From the NCBI GenBank assembly GCA_016182565.1, contig JACPGI010000007.1:1-35594 (forward strand): a stretch of 35,594 bases of DNA, written 5' to 3'. The notes under the pieces were generated by a model. It had not been told where the DNA came from. It did no database searches and saw nothing but the letters and a program-made list of their open reading frames with translations. Of the stretch, positions 23,384 to 32,633 are shown piece after piece (the first letter of the stretch is position 1; each line of letters begins with the position of its first letter). The position numbers and the translations under genes are program-made. The stretch comes from a candidate division WWE3 bacterium. GTDB taxonomy: Bacteria > Patescibacteriota > WWE3 > UBA101185 > UBA10185.

Positions 23384-25445
23384 TTGCTATATTAAAAGAT
23401 CCATCTTCAAGCACTAAAGTTTTTTGCCAACTTTCTTCTAAGACTCCAAAAACTGCAAACCAACTTAAATGGTCAACCTCAGTTTCAATTGTTTTTGTTT
23501 CTGGATTAAATAGAGAGGTAAGTCCTTGCCATTTTCCGGCGCTTTCGTCAAAAGAATAAACTCTAAGAGATCTCACATCTATCTTTGAAAGATCAAGGTT
23601 TGCTAAGTCAAAAGTTAATTTTATTTTTTTACTAAGTAAATGGATTGTTTCGCCCAGTATATTTACAAGTTCAATAAGTGTTGAACTTCCATTTACATAT
23701 TCTAGTTTTTCATTGTAAGTATTTTTGATTGGTATTGAGTATGACCTTACAAAAATTGAGGCTGAGTTATCTGTGATTTCGGTATCAGAACTTATTGTTA
23801 CAATTGAGTCGTTGGTATAAGGTAACCCCTCAGTTGCCCATAAATTGTAACTTTTTGGCCCCGTGTGATTTCCGTTTACATCTTGCCAAGATAGGTTTGC
23901 CCACGGATCCGTGAGATTGTGCGCAATCCAGCCAAAAGGATCTATTCTATTTTCTGGGCGAGGAGTATCCAATTTTTGAATAGCAAAATGTAGGTGTGGT
24001 CCTGTTGTATTTCCAGACATACCAACTTTCCCAAGCACTGATCCCTTTGCGACTATAACCTCTTCTCCAGCTACAGATGAGATAAGTCCATCTTTTTGTA
24101 GGTGAGCATAAATTGTTTTATAGCCATTTGGATGGGTAACTGTGATGTAATGCCCAAAACCAAGCCTATCAAAGTTATACACCCCAACTCCATTGTAAGC
24201 TGCAAGAATTGGGGTACCAAATGGTAGTGCAAAATCTATCCCGTCGTGGCTACTGTAATACATTTCAGGCTGCTTGTTTTTTACACCAAAGAAATTAAGA
24301 GTTGTATTTTTTATGTCTTCTAGTTCAATTAGACCTGCATAACCTAGAAGCGGTAATTCGTGATCAAAGAATGAGTATAGCTTTTTGATAAGTTCATCTG
24401 TATTTAAAAAATCCCATGGAATACCTAAGAATTTTTGTGGACCGAAAAAGGCTACATAGTTTGTAGTAAAAGTGCCTTCTGTTACAAGACTACTAAGAAT
24501 GATTGGAATTTCTTTATATACACCAGCAATACTACTTATCCTATTTGTCGGTTTAATAAGGTTTGTTGTAAGCCATGTCTCACCATAATCGTATGATTTA
24601 AAAACCTCTCCGTTATTTGCACTGTACAAAACATCTCTAAAGTTTGTAACAAAATCAGACGCCTTATTACCCCAACTTTGATTTTGTGTCCACCCAACAG
24701 AGGGGTTTATTGTAACCCAAATTCCACTAGTATTGTCAGTACCAGCAAAGATATAGTCACCTAGCTTAGTGAAGTTTCTGACTCTTAAATTTTTAAGCTG
24801 AGTTACTTCCTGCCAAGTTTGTAAGTTATCTGTGGAAACAAATGTGGAAGTAGCAAGTGATGCTAATGCAAAGTTTTCTTTTAATAAAATTGCATATATT
24901 TGTGGTCCGGTGTAACCATCTCCAATCTTTTGTTGCCAATTAATACCCCCATCATTTGAAAGCCATAAGCCATGACTATATGTTCCAAGAAGAAGTTTAT
25001 TATCAAGAGCTTCGATTTTTGATGTTGAGACTTTTGGGCCTTTTTGAAACCAAGTTTTTCCACCATCTTCAGAGATAAAAAGACCATTTTCTCCTCCTAC
25101 AGAGTAATAAGTTGTTGCATAGAGTTTCTTGTTGTTGTGTTTGATGGAGTTTATACCTTTATTTTTTAATGCGAACTGTAGCCATGTTTTGCCAAAATCT
25201 TTACTTTGATAGATACCATTATATGGAAAAAGTTGAAGTCTGGGATCTTTTTCTCCAGCCAATACTCCCCACGGAGTTACCTCCAAAGTCTCTATATGAC
25301 TAGAATTTAGTGAGGTTTTTGTCCAAACTTCACTAGCTTGTACTTCTGTACGAATTTGAACAAAACCCACATAAATCTCCAAATAGAATGCTAATAAGGT
25401 AGCTATGAAATGGGAAGTATTGCTTACCCAACCACGTTTTTGCAT
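23373..25445 (-). CDS. Secreted beta-propeller (BNR) and M23 peptidase protein
   Basis: A 690-residue exported protein. Residues about 1-37 form a signal peptide with possible cleavage after VQA. Residues about 40-330 carry at least five Asp-box repeats (SKDFGKTW, SEDGGKTW, SNDGGINW, STDNLQTW, SYDYGETW) of a sialidase/Ycf48-like beta-propeller. Residues about 390-505 are an M23/LytM peptidase: zinc ligands H400 and D404 in SSHDGIDFA and H486 in GPHLHF, with catalytic H448 in YAHL and H484. The last part is beta-rich, without a membrane anchor. It probably cuts peptidoglycan peptides, its own or a host cell's, with the propeller as binding platform. GTAGGAG precedes the ATG. Confidence 0.88.
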   Translation of the reverse strand: MQKRGWVSNTSHFIATLLAFYLEIYVGFVQIRTEVQASEVWTKTSLNSSHIETLEVTPWGVLAGEKDPRLQLFPYNGIYQSKDFGKTWLQFALKNKGINSIKHNNKKLYATTYYSVGGENGLFISEDGGKTWFQKGPKVSTSKIEALDNKLLLGTYSHGLWLSNDGGINWQQKIGDGYTGPQIYAILLKENFALASLATSTFVSTDNLQTWQEVTQLKNLRVRNFTKLGDYIFAGTDNTSGIWVTINPSVGWTQNQSWGNKASDFVTNFRDVLYSANNGEVFKSYDYGETWLTTNLIKPTNRISSIAGVYKEIPIILSSLVTEGTFTTNYVAFFGPQKFLGIPWDFLNTDELIKKLYSFFDHELPLLGYAGLIELEDIKNTTLNFFGVKNKQPEMYYSSHDGIDFALPFGTPILAAYNGVGVYNFDRLGFGHYITVTHPNGYKTIYAHLQKDGLISSVAGEEVIVAKGSVLGKVGMSGNTTGPHLHFAIQKLDTPRPENRIDPFGWIAHNLTDPWANLSWQDVNGNHTGPKSYNLWATEGLPYTNDSIVTISSDTEITDNSASIFVRSYSIPIKNTYNEKLEYVNGSSTLIELVNILGETIHLLSKKIKLTFDLANLDLSKIDVRSLRVYSFDESAGKWQGLTSLFNPETKTIETEVDHLSWFAVFGVLEESWQKTLVLEDGSFNIAITE

Positions 25446-25533
25446 GCTTAAGTCTCCTACTTGTAGGGTGACATATTAATACCGATATCTCTATTCCTGT
25501 TAGATATTTGGGTAATTTCAAGACATATGCTTA

Positions 25534-25562
25534 TTGACACAAGAAAAAGGTCTTGCTATCTT
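25534..25562 (+). promoter_or_regulatory. Promoter of the 16S rRNA transcript
   Basis: TTGACA at 25534-25539, a 17-nt spacer and TATCTT at 25557-25562. It lies about 230 nt upstream of mature 16S and upstream of the 5' processing arm. The rest of the 350-nt gap from 25446 holds only this promoter and the leader; I see no gene in it. Confidence 0.6.
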
Positions 25563-25734
25563 GCGACAGCTCGCTTAAAATACGGAAGTCTTGTTGAGGA
25601 TAGGTGATTTTGGTATTACAATTCGCAAGATAAGTTTAAGTTTTTAGCTTGTTATTTACTCAAACCCAGAAATTTAGGTTAGGTTTTGAGTTGTACTTTG
25701 ATAATCGAATAATTAAAACATTCATTTTTAATCT

Positions 25735-25762
25735 TTCGAGAGATTAAAAGGTGAAAGGAATG
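25735..25762 (+). other. 5' arm of the 16S precursor processing stem
   Basis: TTAAAAGGTGAAAGGAATG at 25744-25762 is perfectly complementary over 19 bases to 28203-28221. Beyond one bulged A, 25735-25742 continues pairing with 28222-28229. Such stems loop out pre-16S and are cut by RNase III in well-studied bacteria. Confidence 0.85.
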
Positions 25763-27195
25763 GTCCAAGAGTCATATTTATATGTACTCGCGGATTTCTT
25801 TGAGAATTTGATCCTAGTTCAGGATGAATGCTAGCGGCGTGCTTAAGGTATGCAAGTCGAACGATTTTTTTGTTCCAACGCAAGGCGGAACTTTTAAGTA
25901 GTGGCGAACGGCTGAGTAACACGTAGGAATCTACCTCTATCCCGGAAATAATTCGCCGAAAGGTGAACTAATGTCCGATGTGAAGGAAACTTTAAAGATT
26001 TATCGGTTAGAGATGAGCCTGCGGCCTATCAGTTAGTTGGTGGGGTAATAGCCTACCAAGACTATGACGGGTACCTGGTCTGAGAGGATGTCCAGGCAGA
26101 GGGGCACTGAGATACGGGCCTCACTCCTACGGGAGGCAGCAATCGGGAATTTTGCACAATGGACGAAAGTCTGATGCAGCGACGCCGCGTGAAGGATGAA
26201 TGCCTTCGGGTTGTAAACTTCTGAAAATAGTACCGGCTAACTACGTGCCAGCAGCAGCGGTCATACGTAGGGTACAAGCATTATCCGGATTTATTGGGCG
26301 TAAAGAGTTCTGTAGGTGGCTTTATAAGTCAAAAGTGAAATACTTCAGCCTAACTGGAGAAACGCTTTTGATACTGTAAGGCTCGAGGTAATTAGGGGGT
26401 AGCGGAACATATGGAGGAGCGGTGATATGCGTTGATTTCATATGGAACACCAAGGGGGAAGCCAGCTACCTGGGATTATCCTGACACTGAGAGACGAAAG
26501 CGTGGGGAGCAAAACGGATTAGATACCCGTGTAGTCCACGCTGTAAACAATGTCTGCTAGATACCTGAATCTTTGGGTGTCGAAGCTAACGCGTTAAGCA
26601 GACCGCCTGGGGAGTACGGTCGCAAGACTAAAACTCAAAGGAATTGGCGGGGACCCGCACAAGCGGTGGAGCATGCTCTTTAATTGGCTGATAACCCAAA
26701 AACCTTACCCAGATTTGACATGCAGATGCGAACTTGTTGAAAGACAGGTTGCCTTCGAGGGTTCTGCACAGGTGTTGCATGGCTGTCGTCAGTTCGTACC
26801 GTGAGGCGTACCCTTCAGTGGTTCAACGAACGCAACCCCTATTGTCAGTTGTATCACTCTGACGAAACTGCCGTCGTAAGGCGGAGGAAGGTGGGGACGA
26901 CGTCAAGTCGGTATTGCCTTTATGTCTGGGGCTAGAAGCATGCTACAATGGCGCGTACAACGGGCTGCGACACAGCAATGTGAAGCCAATCCCTTAAAAC
27001 GCGTCCCAGTTCGGATTGGAGTCTGCAATTCGACTCCATGAAGTTGGAATCGCTAGTAATCGGTGGTCAGCTATACACCGGTGAATACGTTCTCGGGTCT
27101 TGCACACACCGCCCGTCACGTCAGCAAAGCTAAGGCCACCCTAAGTCCTGCGTGTAGTGGGCCCAAGGTGGAATTAGTGATGAGGATGAAGTCGT

Positions 27196-27981
27196 GTAAA
27201 TAGAGTGTTGCGACTTGCAAGAGTAATCTTGCAAAAAAATTCGGCTAATAACGGTGAAGTCCTAATGTTTCAAAAACATGGATAATACCGTGGGAAGTCG
27301 CTTAAATTTAATTATTTAGGTTGACCCCGTATCGACTGATTCTACAATTTATATTAGAATGTTGTAGATGACATATGAGTCTTTCAATAAAACTTTTATT
27401 GAAAAAATAAGCTTATATGAAACGCCGACTCCTGAGATAATAAAAGCTTATATTCTTGGTGCATTGCATGATGCTTCTGAAAGAGAATATACCTATCGAT
27501 TAGCCCAAAAATCTGAAAAATATGTTGAGTTTATCTCACAAATTATTCATTTTATTGGATTTAAAGCTTGGTATTACAAAGAGGGCAAAACTAGAAATGT
27601 TCATATTGTTGAATTTTCTAAGAAAATCTTAAAAGATTTTGTTTTGACTTCAGTTTCAGAGCATATTGCTTATGTGAGAGGATACTTCGATTCGGAAGGT
27701 TCTGTTCCTAGATACTTTAAAGCAAGATATTACTTATATTTTGCCCAAAAGGATCTAGCTGATATTACCAACCTTAGAGATATCATTTTAAATTTAGGTT
27801 TAAAATGTGGTGTTCTTCATAATCCAAGTTATGTTAAAGATCCTAATTATTTTCGATTTTATCTAATAGGTGATTCAAAATATCACTTTACGAATTTAGT
27901 AGGTTCTTGGCATGTAGAAAAAGCAAAGTTTCTTAGGAAAGAAGATATAGTCAGTACCATTAGTAATAATGGATTGTTACG
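27196..27981 (+). mobile_element. Group I intron in 16S rRNA (S1498 position) with LAGLIDADG gene
   Basis: The exon ends in U (AAGTCGT at 27189-27195) and the intron ends in G, as group I introns require. The internal guide GCGACTT at 27210-27216 pairs perfectly with the exon end, with a U-G wobble at the splice site (P1). TTGCAAGA-gtaa-TCTTGCAA forms P2. The core shows TTCGGCTAATAACGG (P/Q region), TATCGACTGAT (P7 5' side) and AAGATATAGTC (P7 3' side) near 27950, then CCATT-AATGG as P9. The endonuclease reading frame lies between the two P7 strands and runs on through the 3' core. Length 786 nt. Splicing was not tested. Confidence 0.9.
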
Positions 27982-27991
27982 AACAAGGTAG
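27368..27991 (+). CDS. LAGLIDADG homing endonuclease of the 16S intron
   Basis: A 207-residue, two-repeat LAGLIDADG protein, expected to act as a monomer. Repeat 1 is degenerate (YILGALHDASERE), repeat 2 is clearer (YVRGYFDSEGSV); both keep an acidic residue at the catalytic site. Such enzymes cut intronless alleles so that the intron is copied in; some also help splicing. The reading frame ends beyond the intron: its last three codons and stop use the first ten bases of the 3' exon, the stop being the TAG in AACAAGGTAGCC of 16S. No ribosome site or promoter is evident before ATG 27368. The intron's P7 and P9 elements are also coding. Confidence 0.88.
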   Translation: MTYESFNKTFIEKISLYETPTPEIIKAYILGALHDASEREYTYRLAQKSEKYVEFISQIIHFIGFKAWYYKEGKTRNVHIVEFSKKILKDFVLTSVSEHIAYVRGYFDSEGSVPRYFKARYYLYFAQKDLADITNLRDIILNLGLKCGVLHNPSYVKDPNYFRFYLIGDSKYHFTNLVGSWHVEKAKFLRKEDIVSTISNNGLLRTR

Positions 27992-28202
27992 CCGTAGGGG
28001 AATCTGCGGCTGGATCACCTCCTTTCTAGGGAGAAAAAACGTTTCTGTGATTGATAGATACTTACTTTAGCTAAACGCTTTAGAAGCCTATTGAAATATA
28101 AGAAACCGTGTATTGATGTTTAGCTCAAGGTCAATATACGTATAAAAAACTGGTGTCCTCACGACACTAGTGAGCAGGTTCGGGATGAGCCTTAATCCCA
28201 AA

Positions 28203-28229
28203 CATTCCTTTCACCTTTTAACTCTTGAA
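28203..28229 (+). other. 3' arm of the 16S precursor processing stem
   Basis: CATTCCTTTCACCTTTTAA at 28203-28221 pairs with 25744-25762, and 28222-28229 extends it past a bulged A on the other arm. It lies about 180 nt after mature 16S and just before the Nudix coding region, so pre-16S transcription must reach at least this point. Confidence 0.85.
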
Positions 28230-28241
28230 TGTATTGCCCAA

Positions 28242-28715
28242 ATGAAAGAAAAATTTATGGTTACAATAAAACCAAACGGTAAAGCGAAAGATGAGCTTCT
28301 TGAAATAGCCCTTGCTATCACAAAGAATGACTCTGGTGATGTTTTGATTATTCGTCGTCAGAAGCCTGAACAAGGTTCTGATGGTTCCCGGTTAGAGTGG
28401 GCATTCCCAGGTGGAAAAATTTCGGATTACGAATCACATGAGGAGACAGCCGAGAGGGAAACATTAGAAGAAACAGGTCACTATGTTGCCGTCTTAAAAA
28501 GGCTTAGTACAAGAAAGCACCCCCAGTATCCTGTAAAAATTCATTATTTTGCTTGCAATTTAGCTACAACTGCAACAACTCAAATGATAGAAGATCACGA
28601 AATTGCTCAAATTGCTTGGGTAAAACCCGAAAAGCTACTAAAGGAGTTTTTTAAGACTGATCTTGATAAGGCTGTTGCTGAATACTTGGAGATAGAAATA
28701 AAGGTCAAGAGTTAA
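28242..28715 (+). CDS. Nudix hydrolase
   Basis: A Nudix-family pyrophosphohydrolase of about 157 residues. The Nudix box reads G-x5-E-x7-RETLEETGH within FPGGKISDYESHEETAERE, with the glutamates that bind magnesium intact. Substrates of the family are nucleoside diphosphates linked to another group (8-oxo-dGTP, ADP-ribose, NADH and others); this cannot be narrowed. A GTG start at 28170 would put coding sequence over the 16S processing arm, so I use ATG 28242; ATG 28257 is also possible. It lies between 16S and 23S on the rRNA strand with no separate clear promoter, so it may be transcribed from the 16S promoter. Its end overlaps the convergent gene by 4 bases. Confidence 0.82.
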   Translation: MKEKFMVTIKPNGKAKDELLEIALAITKNDSGDVLIIRRQKPEQGSDGSRLEWAFPGGKISDYESHEETAERETLEETGHYVAVLKRLSTRKHPQYPVKIHYFACNLATTATTQMIEDHEIAQIAWVKPEKLLKEFFKTDLDKAVAEYLEIEIKVKS

Positions 28716-29344
28716 TATTCATAGGTAACAATTCCCATATTCGTATTTTTTCTAAAGAAAGTCCAATAAACAATATAAAAAGACATGTGAATTAGTTGGT
28801 TTATTCCAAGACTTAAAACAAAGAAGTTTAAGTAAATGTAAGCAAAAATAAATCCACCAAAAGATATCCCTATAAATAAAATTAGTTTTGTAAGGTTTTT
28901 AATACGTTTCAGAAAAAATACAGGTATATGCAAAGACAAAAAGAGCAGTGCAAATTGAGGAATACTTAAGTAATTAAGTTCCGAAAGTCTATTAACTAGA
29001 AGCAGGACTGTAAGCTGTTGAAAAGTTACATCCATTCCTTTTGAGATAAGAAGCTGTGCAAAGCCTGATCTTTTATTGTATGCGTAGATTAAGACTGTGA
29101 CTATTACAAGTGAACTTGATGTCATGGCTAAACTTAGTAGGTTTTGCGGAAAAGTTTTATAGATGAACACCAAAGGTAAAATGGAACTTATTAAAAAGTA
29201 TATACCCATGGAAATAGGCTTTTTTATGTAATCAAATTTTTTCTTTGGAATAAGATAAAGGTTAGAGACACCATATACTGAGAACCAATAAACAAATATT
29301 GATATGACAGTGGCAAATTTTTGAATCTGGAAAATTGTAAGCAT
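28712..29344 (-). CDS. Multi-pass membrane protein of unknown function in the rRNA spacer
   Basis: A 210-residue product with about six hydrophobic helices (for example IFVYWFSVYGVSNLYLI, MGIYFLISSILPLVFIY, LLSLAMTSSSLVIVTVLIYA, LILFIGISFGGFIFAYIYL) and basic connecting loops. I do not recognise a family. ATG 29344 lies 12 nt after the CCA end of tRNA-Ile on the same strand, so the two are almost certainly one transcript, and release of the tRNA would leave the mRNA with a 12-nt leader and no ribosome site. It is opposite in direction to the flanking rRNA genes. Confidence 0.68.
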   Translation of the reverse strand: MLTIFQIQKFATVISIFVYWFSVYGVSNLYLIPKKKFDYIKKPISMGIYFLISSILPLVFIYKTFPQNLLSLAMTSSSLVIVTVLIYAYNKRSGFAQLLISKGMDVTFQQLTVLLLVNRLSELNYLSIPQFALLFLSLHIPVFFLKRIKNLTKLILFIGISFGGFIFAYIYLNFFVLSLGINQLIHMSFYIVYWTFFRKNTNMGIVTYEY

Positions 29345-29356
29345 ATTTATGATTTT

Positions 29357-29433
<77 letters not shown>

Positions 29434-29590
29434 CAATGCCACCTTATATTTACCGGCCTATATTACCATAGTATGTATTTCAAAGGTAACAGTTTAAGCT
29501 CCCAGTTTTATTATGCAAAATATATTGTAGAATAACCACTAAAGCTTAATTTTCAACTCTAACCGTAAAAGTAAGAATAAGGAGAAAGCC

Positions 29591-29965
29591 ATGAATCAAG
29601 CAAATATATCGCTACCTCCAAGTGATGAACTGAGAAAGCTCCTACACGCTGTGAAAGTTAATGTTTCAAACCAATACTCGCAGCGGATGATAGATTATAT
29701 CGTGAAAGTTTTGGGCGGCCGGACAGTAAGTGTTCAGCACATTGTTGGGGCAATCAAACAGGCAGTTACAGTAAGCTGTACTGGATTCGGGGAATATAAA
29801 ATGGAGTCTGCCATTGTCCAGGAAATTGGACCATGGATTAATGCCCTGACTAAAGAGTCTGATGCTTTCAGAGATGAAGCGTTGGCAGTTTATCTCAAGA
29901 TATTGGTGGAAGATTATCCAACATCTTTTGTGAAAGCCCTTCAAATTATACGTGAAGCAAGGTAA
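29591..29965 (+). CDS. Small helical protein of unknown function, single-gene unit
   Basis: A 124-residue, mainly helical protein without signal peptide or membrane segment (DELRKLLHAVKVNVSNQYSQ, RMIDYIVKVLGG, then DEALAVYLKILVEDYPTSF). No family recognised. AAGGAG lies 7 nt before the ATG and a strong terminator follows about 20 nt after the stop, so it is a genuine, separately transcribed gene. A TAGAAT at 29528-29533 is a possible -10. The composition is more GC-rich than the flanking spacer. It sits between the divergent tRNA-Ile and tRNA-Ala in the 16S-23S spacer. Confidence 0.75.
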   Translation: MNQANISLPPSDELRKLLHAVKVNVSNQYSQRMIDYIVKVLGGRTVSVQHIVGAIKQAVTVSCTGFGEYKMESAIVQEIGPWINALTKESDAFRDEALAVYLKILVEDYPTSFVKALQIIREAR

Positions 29966-29985
29966 CTTATCGGGGTTTTGAGAAG

Positions 29986-30026
29986 ATAGTCTGTTTCTAG
30001 CTTTAAGCGGAACCAGACTATTTTTG
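29986..30026 (+). terminator. Rho-independent terminator after the small spacer gene
   Basis: ATAGTCTG at 29986-29993 pairs with CAGACTAT at 30014-30021; TTTC/GGAA extends the stem inside. TTTTTG follows. It would also stop transcription from upstream before the tRNA-Ala-23S promoter. Confidence 0.8.
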
Positions 30027-30066
30027 TATTCACTGTTAAACCCCCTAAATTTATCACCCCAAATCA

Positions 30067-30096
30067 TTGACATTTACCCATCACCTAGCATACAAT
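30067..30096 (+). promoter_or_regulatory. Promoter of the tRNA-Ala-23S transcript
   Basis: TTGACA at 30067-30072, an 18-nt spacer and TACAAT at 30091-30096 (five of six). It lies after the terminator at 29986 and 157 nt before tRNA-Ala, so 23S is likely transcribed separately from 16S. Confidence 0.65.
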
Positions 30097-30252
30097 CCCA
30101 AATACGGAATGGAATTATACCTTCTCCCGTCCTATCGGACAGAAGCTCTGGATTCTAAAAATTTAAGAAAAACTAAATATAGATATGGCGCACGGCGTTT
30201 TATTTATGTTTATTGTGTTATCGCCCTTTATTTCTTAAATTAGATGAACTTA

Positions 30253-30329
30253 GGGCCTGTAGCTCAGTTGGCTAGAGCACTGCATTTGCAATGCAGAGGT
30301 CACGGGTTCGAGACCCGTCGGGTCCACCA
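30253..30329 (+). tRNA. tRNA-Ala (TGC)
   Basis: Acceptor GGGCCTG/CGGGTCC with two G-U pairs, D arm AGCTCAGTTGGCTAGAGC, anticodon arm CTGCA-TTTGCAA-TGCAG giving TGC, T arm GGGTTCGAGACCC and encoded CCA. It lies upstream of 23S in the usual spacer orientation. Confidence 0.96.
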
Positions 30330-30494
30330 AATTCCGCAAGAAGAATTCAAGTTTCAATCAGGTATATTTAAAGGTTTAATTAAGTGCTAAGTTACTAGTT
30401 AAATGTTAAATGGAGATATCGATCAAAAAAGCCTAAAGCTTTAGCGGTCGACAAATAAAGAACTTTACAGTGATTTTGCAAAAAATACTACTTT

Positions 30495-30567
30495 AAGTTT
30501 GTACATTGAAAATTGGGTAAGAAGTATGAAGAATTGAGTGCAAACTCAGTTCACCGTATTTTGTTCG
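30495..30567 (+). other. 5' arm of the 23S precursor processing stem
   Basis: Three blocks pair in order with the region after 23S: 30495-30505 with 34725-34735, 30510-30527 (AAATTGGGTAAGAAGTAT) with 34704-34721, and 30553-30567 (ACCGTATTTTGTTCG) with 34687-34701, with only G-U wobbles. A local hairpin TGAGT/ACTCA at 30535-30548 fills the bulge between blocks two and three. Confidence 0.85.
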
Positions 30568-31129
30568 TCTTAGTCAAAGGTAAAAAATGTGTATGGTGGA
30601 TGCCTAGGGTCCTCGTGCCGAAGAAGGACGTGCTTAGCTGCGTTAAGCCTCGAGGAGCTGCTGTGAAGCGTTATAACTCGGGGATGTCCGAATGGGGAAA
30701 CCCAATCAAGAGCAATCTTAGATTACCACTCACTGAAGGTTGCGTTAAGCAAACATAGGTGATTAGGAGGGAATTCAGCGAACTGAAACAACTTAGTAGC
30801 TGGAAGAAAAAAGACCAATTTAGGAATTTCCTGAGTAGCGGCGAGCGAAAGGGAAGAAGCCCAAACCCATGTTTAACTATCATTTCAGGATTAAACCTGA
30901 TATATCGGTTAAATAATTAATGGGGGTTTTGGAAGACCCACTCTTTAAGTAGAAAGAAGTTACAAAATATTTTCGTAGAAGAAGTCTTCTGGAAAGAAGC
31001 GCCATAGAGAGTAATAGCCTCGTATTCGAAACGTAAATATCTTCTTGGGTCTATCCGGAGTAGCATGGGGCACGTGTAACCCTGTGTGAAGATAGCAGGA
31101 CCATCTGCAAAGGCTAAATACATGAGGAC

Positions 31130-31168
<39 letters not shown>

Positions 31169-32633
31169 AACCGGGAGTACCGGAGTGAAATAGAACCTGA
31201 AACCATACATATACAAACTGACGAAGTCCTATGGGGACGACGTCGTGCCTATTGAAGAATGACCCTGAGAGTTAATGTTATGCGCAAGCTTAAGCGACTA
31301 AGTCGCGGAGGCGAAGGGAAACCGAGTCTTAATAGGGCAACAAGTACATAACATTAGACCCGAAGCCGTGTGAGCTTACCATGAGCAGGTTGAAGTCTAC
31401 CGAAAGGTAGATGGAGGACCGAACCGTTGTACGTGGAAAAGTGCTCGGATGACTTGTGGTAAGAGGTGAAACGCCAAACGAACACGGCGATAGCTGGCTC
31501 TCCCCGAAATATATTTAGGTATAGCCGTTATCTTACAACTTTGCGAGGTAGAGCTACTGAAAAGAGATAGGGTCCCTCGGGATACCTACTCTTATCAAAC
31601 TCCGAATGCGTAAAGTTTTGATAACGAGTCAGCAATGCGGAGCAAGTTCGTGTTGCAAACAGGAAAACAGTCCAGATCATCAGCTAAGGTCCCTAATCTT
31701 TACTTAGTGGGAAAGGAAGTGAAATTGTTTAGACAGCTAGGAGGTTGGCTTAGAAGCAGCCATCCTTTAAAGAAAGCGTAACAGCTCACTAGTTAAACGG
31801 TTTTGCGCCGAAGATCCAACGGGGCTCAAGTAAAGTACCGAAGCTATGGATTACGAACCGACAGGATCGTAGTGGTAGGGGAGCATTGATGTCACCACAG
31901 ATGTGTGGCTTAGGCTGCGAAGGTAGAGTCGTGAGACATGCTGGAGCGGCATCAAGGGAGAATTCAGGGATGAGTAACGAGAGGATGGTGAAAACCCATT
32001 CCGCCGGAAGACTAAGGGTTCCTCCGCTATGTCAGTCATCGGAGGGTTAGTCGACCCTAAGGTGAGGCCGAAAGGCGTAACCGATGGATAGCAGGTTAAT
32101 ATTCCTGCACTTTTATTAGATCGTTATTACCAAAGGAAGGACGGCGCATGATAGGTTGAGCTTATTAAGGATTTAAGTTCCGAAAGCAAGTCAGTCTGTG
32201 TAGGTAAATCCGCGCAGGCGCTTTCCCACCTTAAAAATGGGAGTTATACGAGCTGGGGAAAAGACCCGTAAAACGGTCAATTCAATCGAGTTAAGCGTCC
32301 AAGAAAATTTTCTAGGGAGATCTAATGAAATCCGTACCGTAAACCGACACAGGTAGTCGAGTAGAGAATACTAAGGCGAACGAGAGAATCGTGGTTAAGG
32401 AACTAGGCAAATTACGTCCGTAACTTAGGGAAAAGGACGCCCAATCGCAAGGTTGGGGGCACAGAAAGGGCTCTAGCGACTGTTTATCAAAAACACAGGT
32501 CTCTGCTAAACCCGCAAGGGGATGTATAGGGGCCGATGCGTGCCCAGTGCCCGTAAGTTAAATCCGGGGGTGATTCATTCGTAAGAATGATGAGCTTTTG
32601 GTATAAGCTCGGGTGAACGGCAGCAGTAACTAT

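Larger units (their letters stand above)
25794..28025 (+). rRNA. rrs: 16S ribosomal RNA, interrupted by a group I intron
   Basis: Exon 1 is about 25794-27195 and exon 2 about 27982-28025, giving a mature RNA of about 1,446 nt. Recognised landmarks are the 5' GAATTTGATCC region, ACTCCTACGGGAGGCAGC, GGATTAGATACCCGTGTAGT, AAACTCAAAGGAATTGGCGG, CACACCGCCCGTCACGTCA and the 3' anti-Shine-Dalgarno GGATCACCTCCTTT, which is intact. Helix 17 is almost absent: the 3' part of helix 16 runs directly into TACCGGCTAACTA. The 530 loop has A for C526 and C for A532. The intron falls between U1498 and A1499. Ends are set by alignment to E. coli and may be off by a few bases. Confidence 0.95.

Noticed and set aside
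25728..26277. Short minus-strand open frames over 16S
   Set aside because: Antisense to rRNA with no ribosome site or family similarity.
28170..28241. GTG start for the Nudix gene
   Set aside because: The added residues would be coded by the 16S trailer and processing arm, whose pairing explains that sequence.
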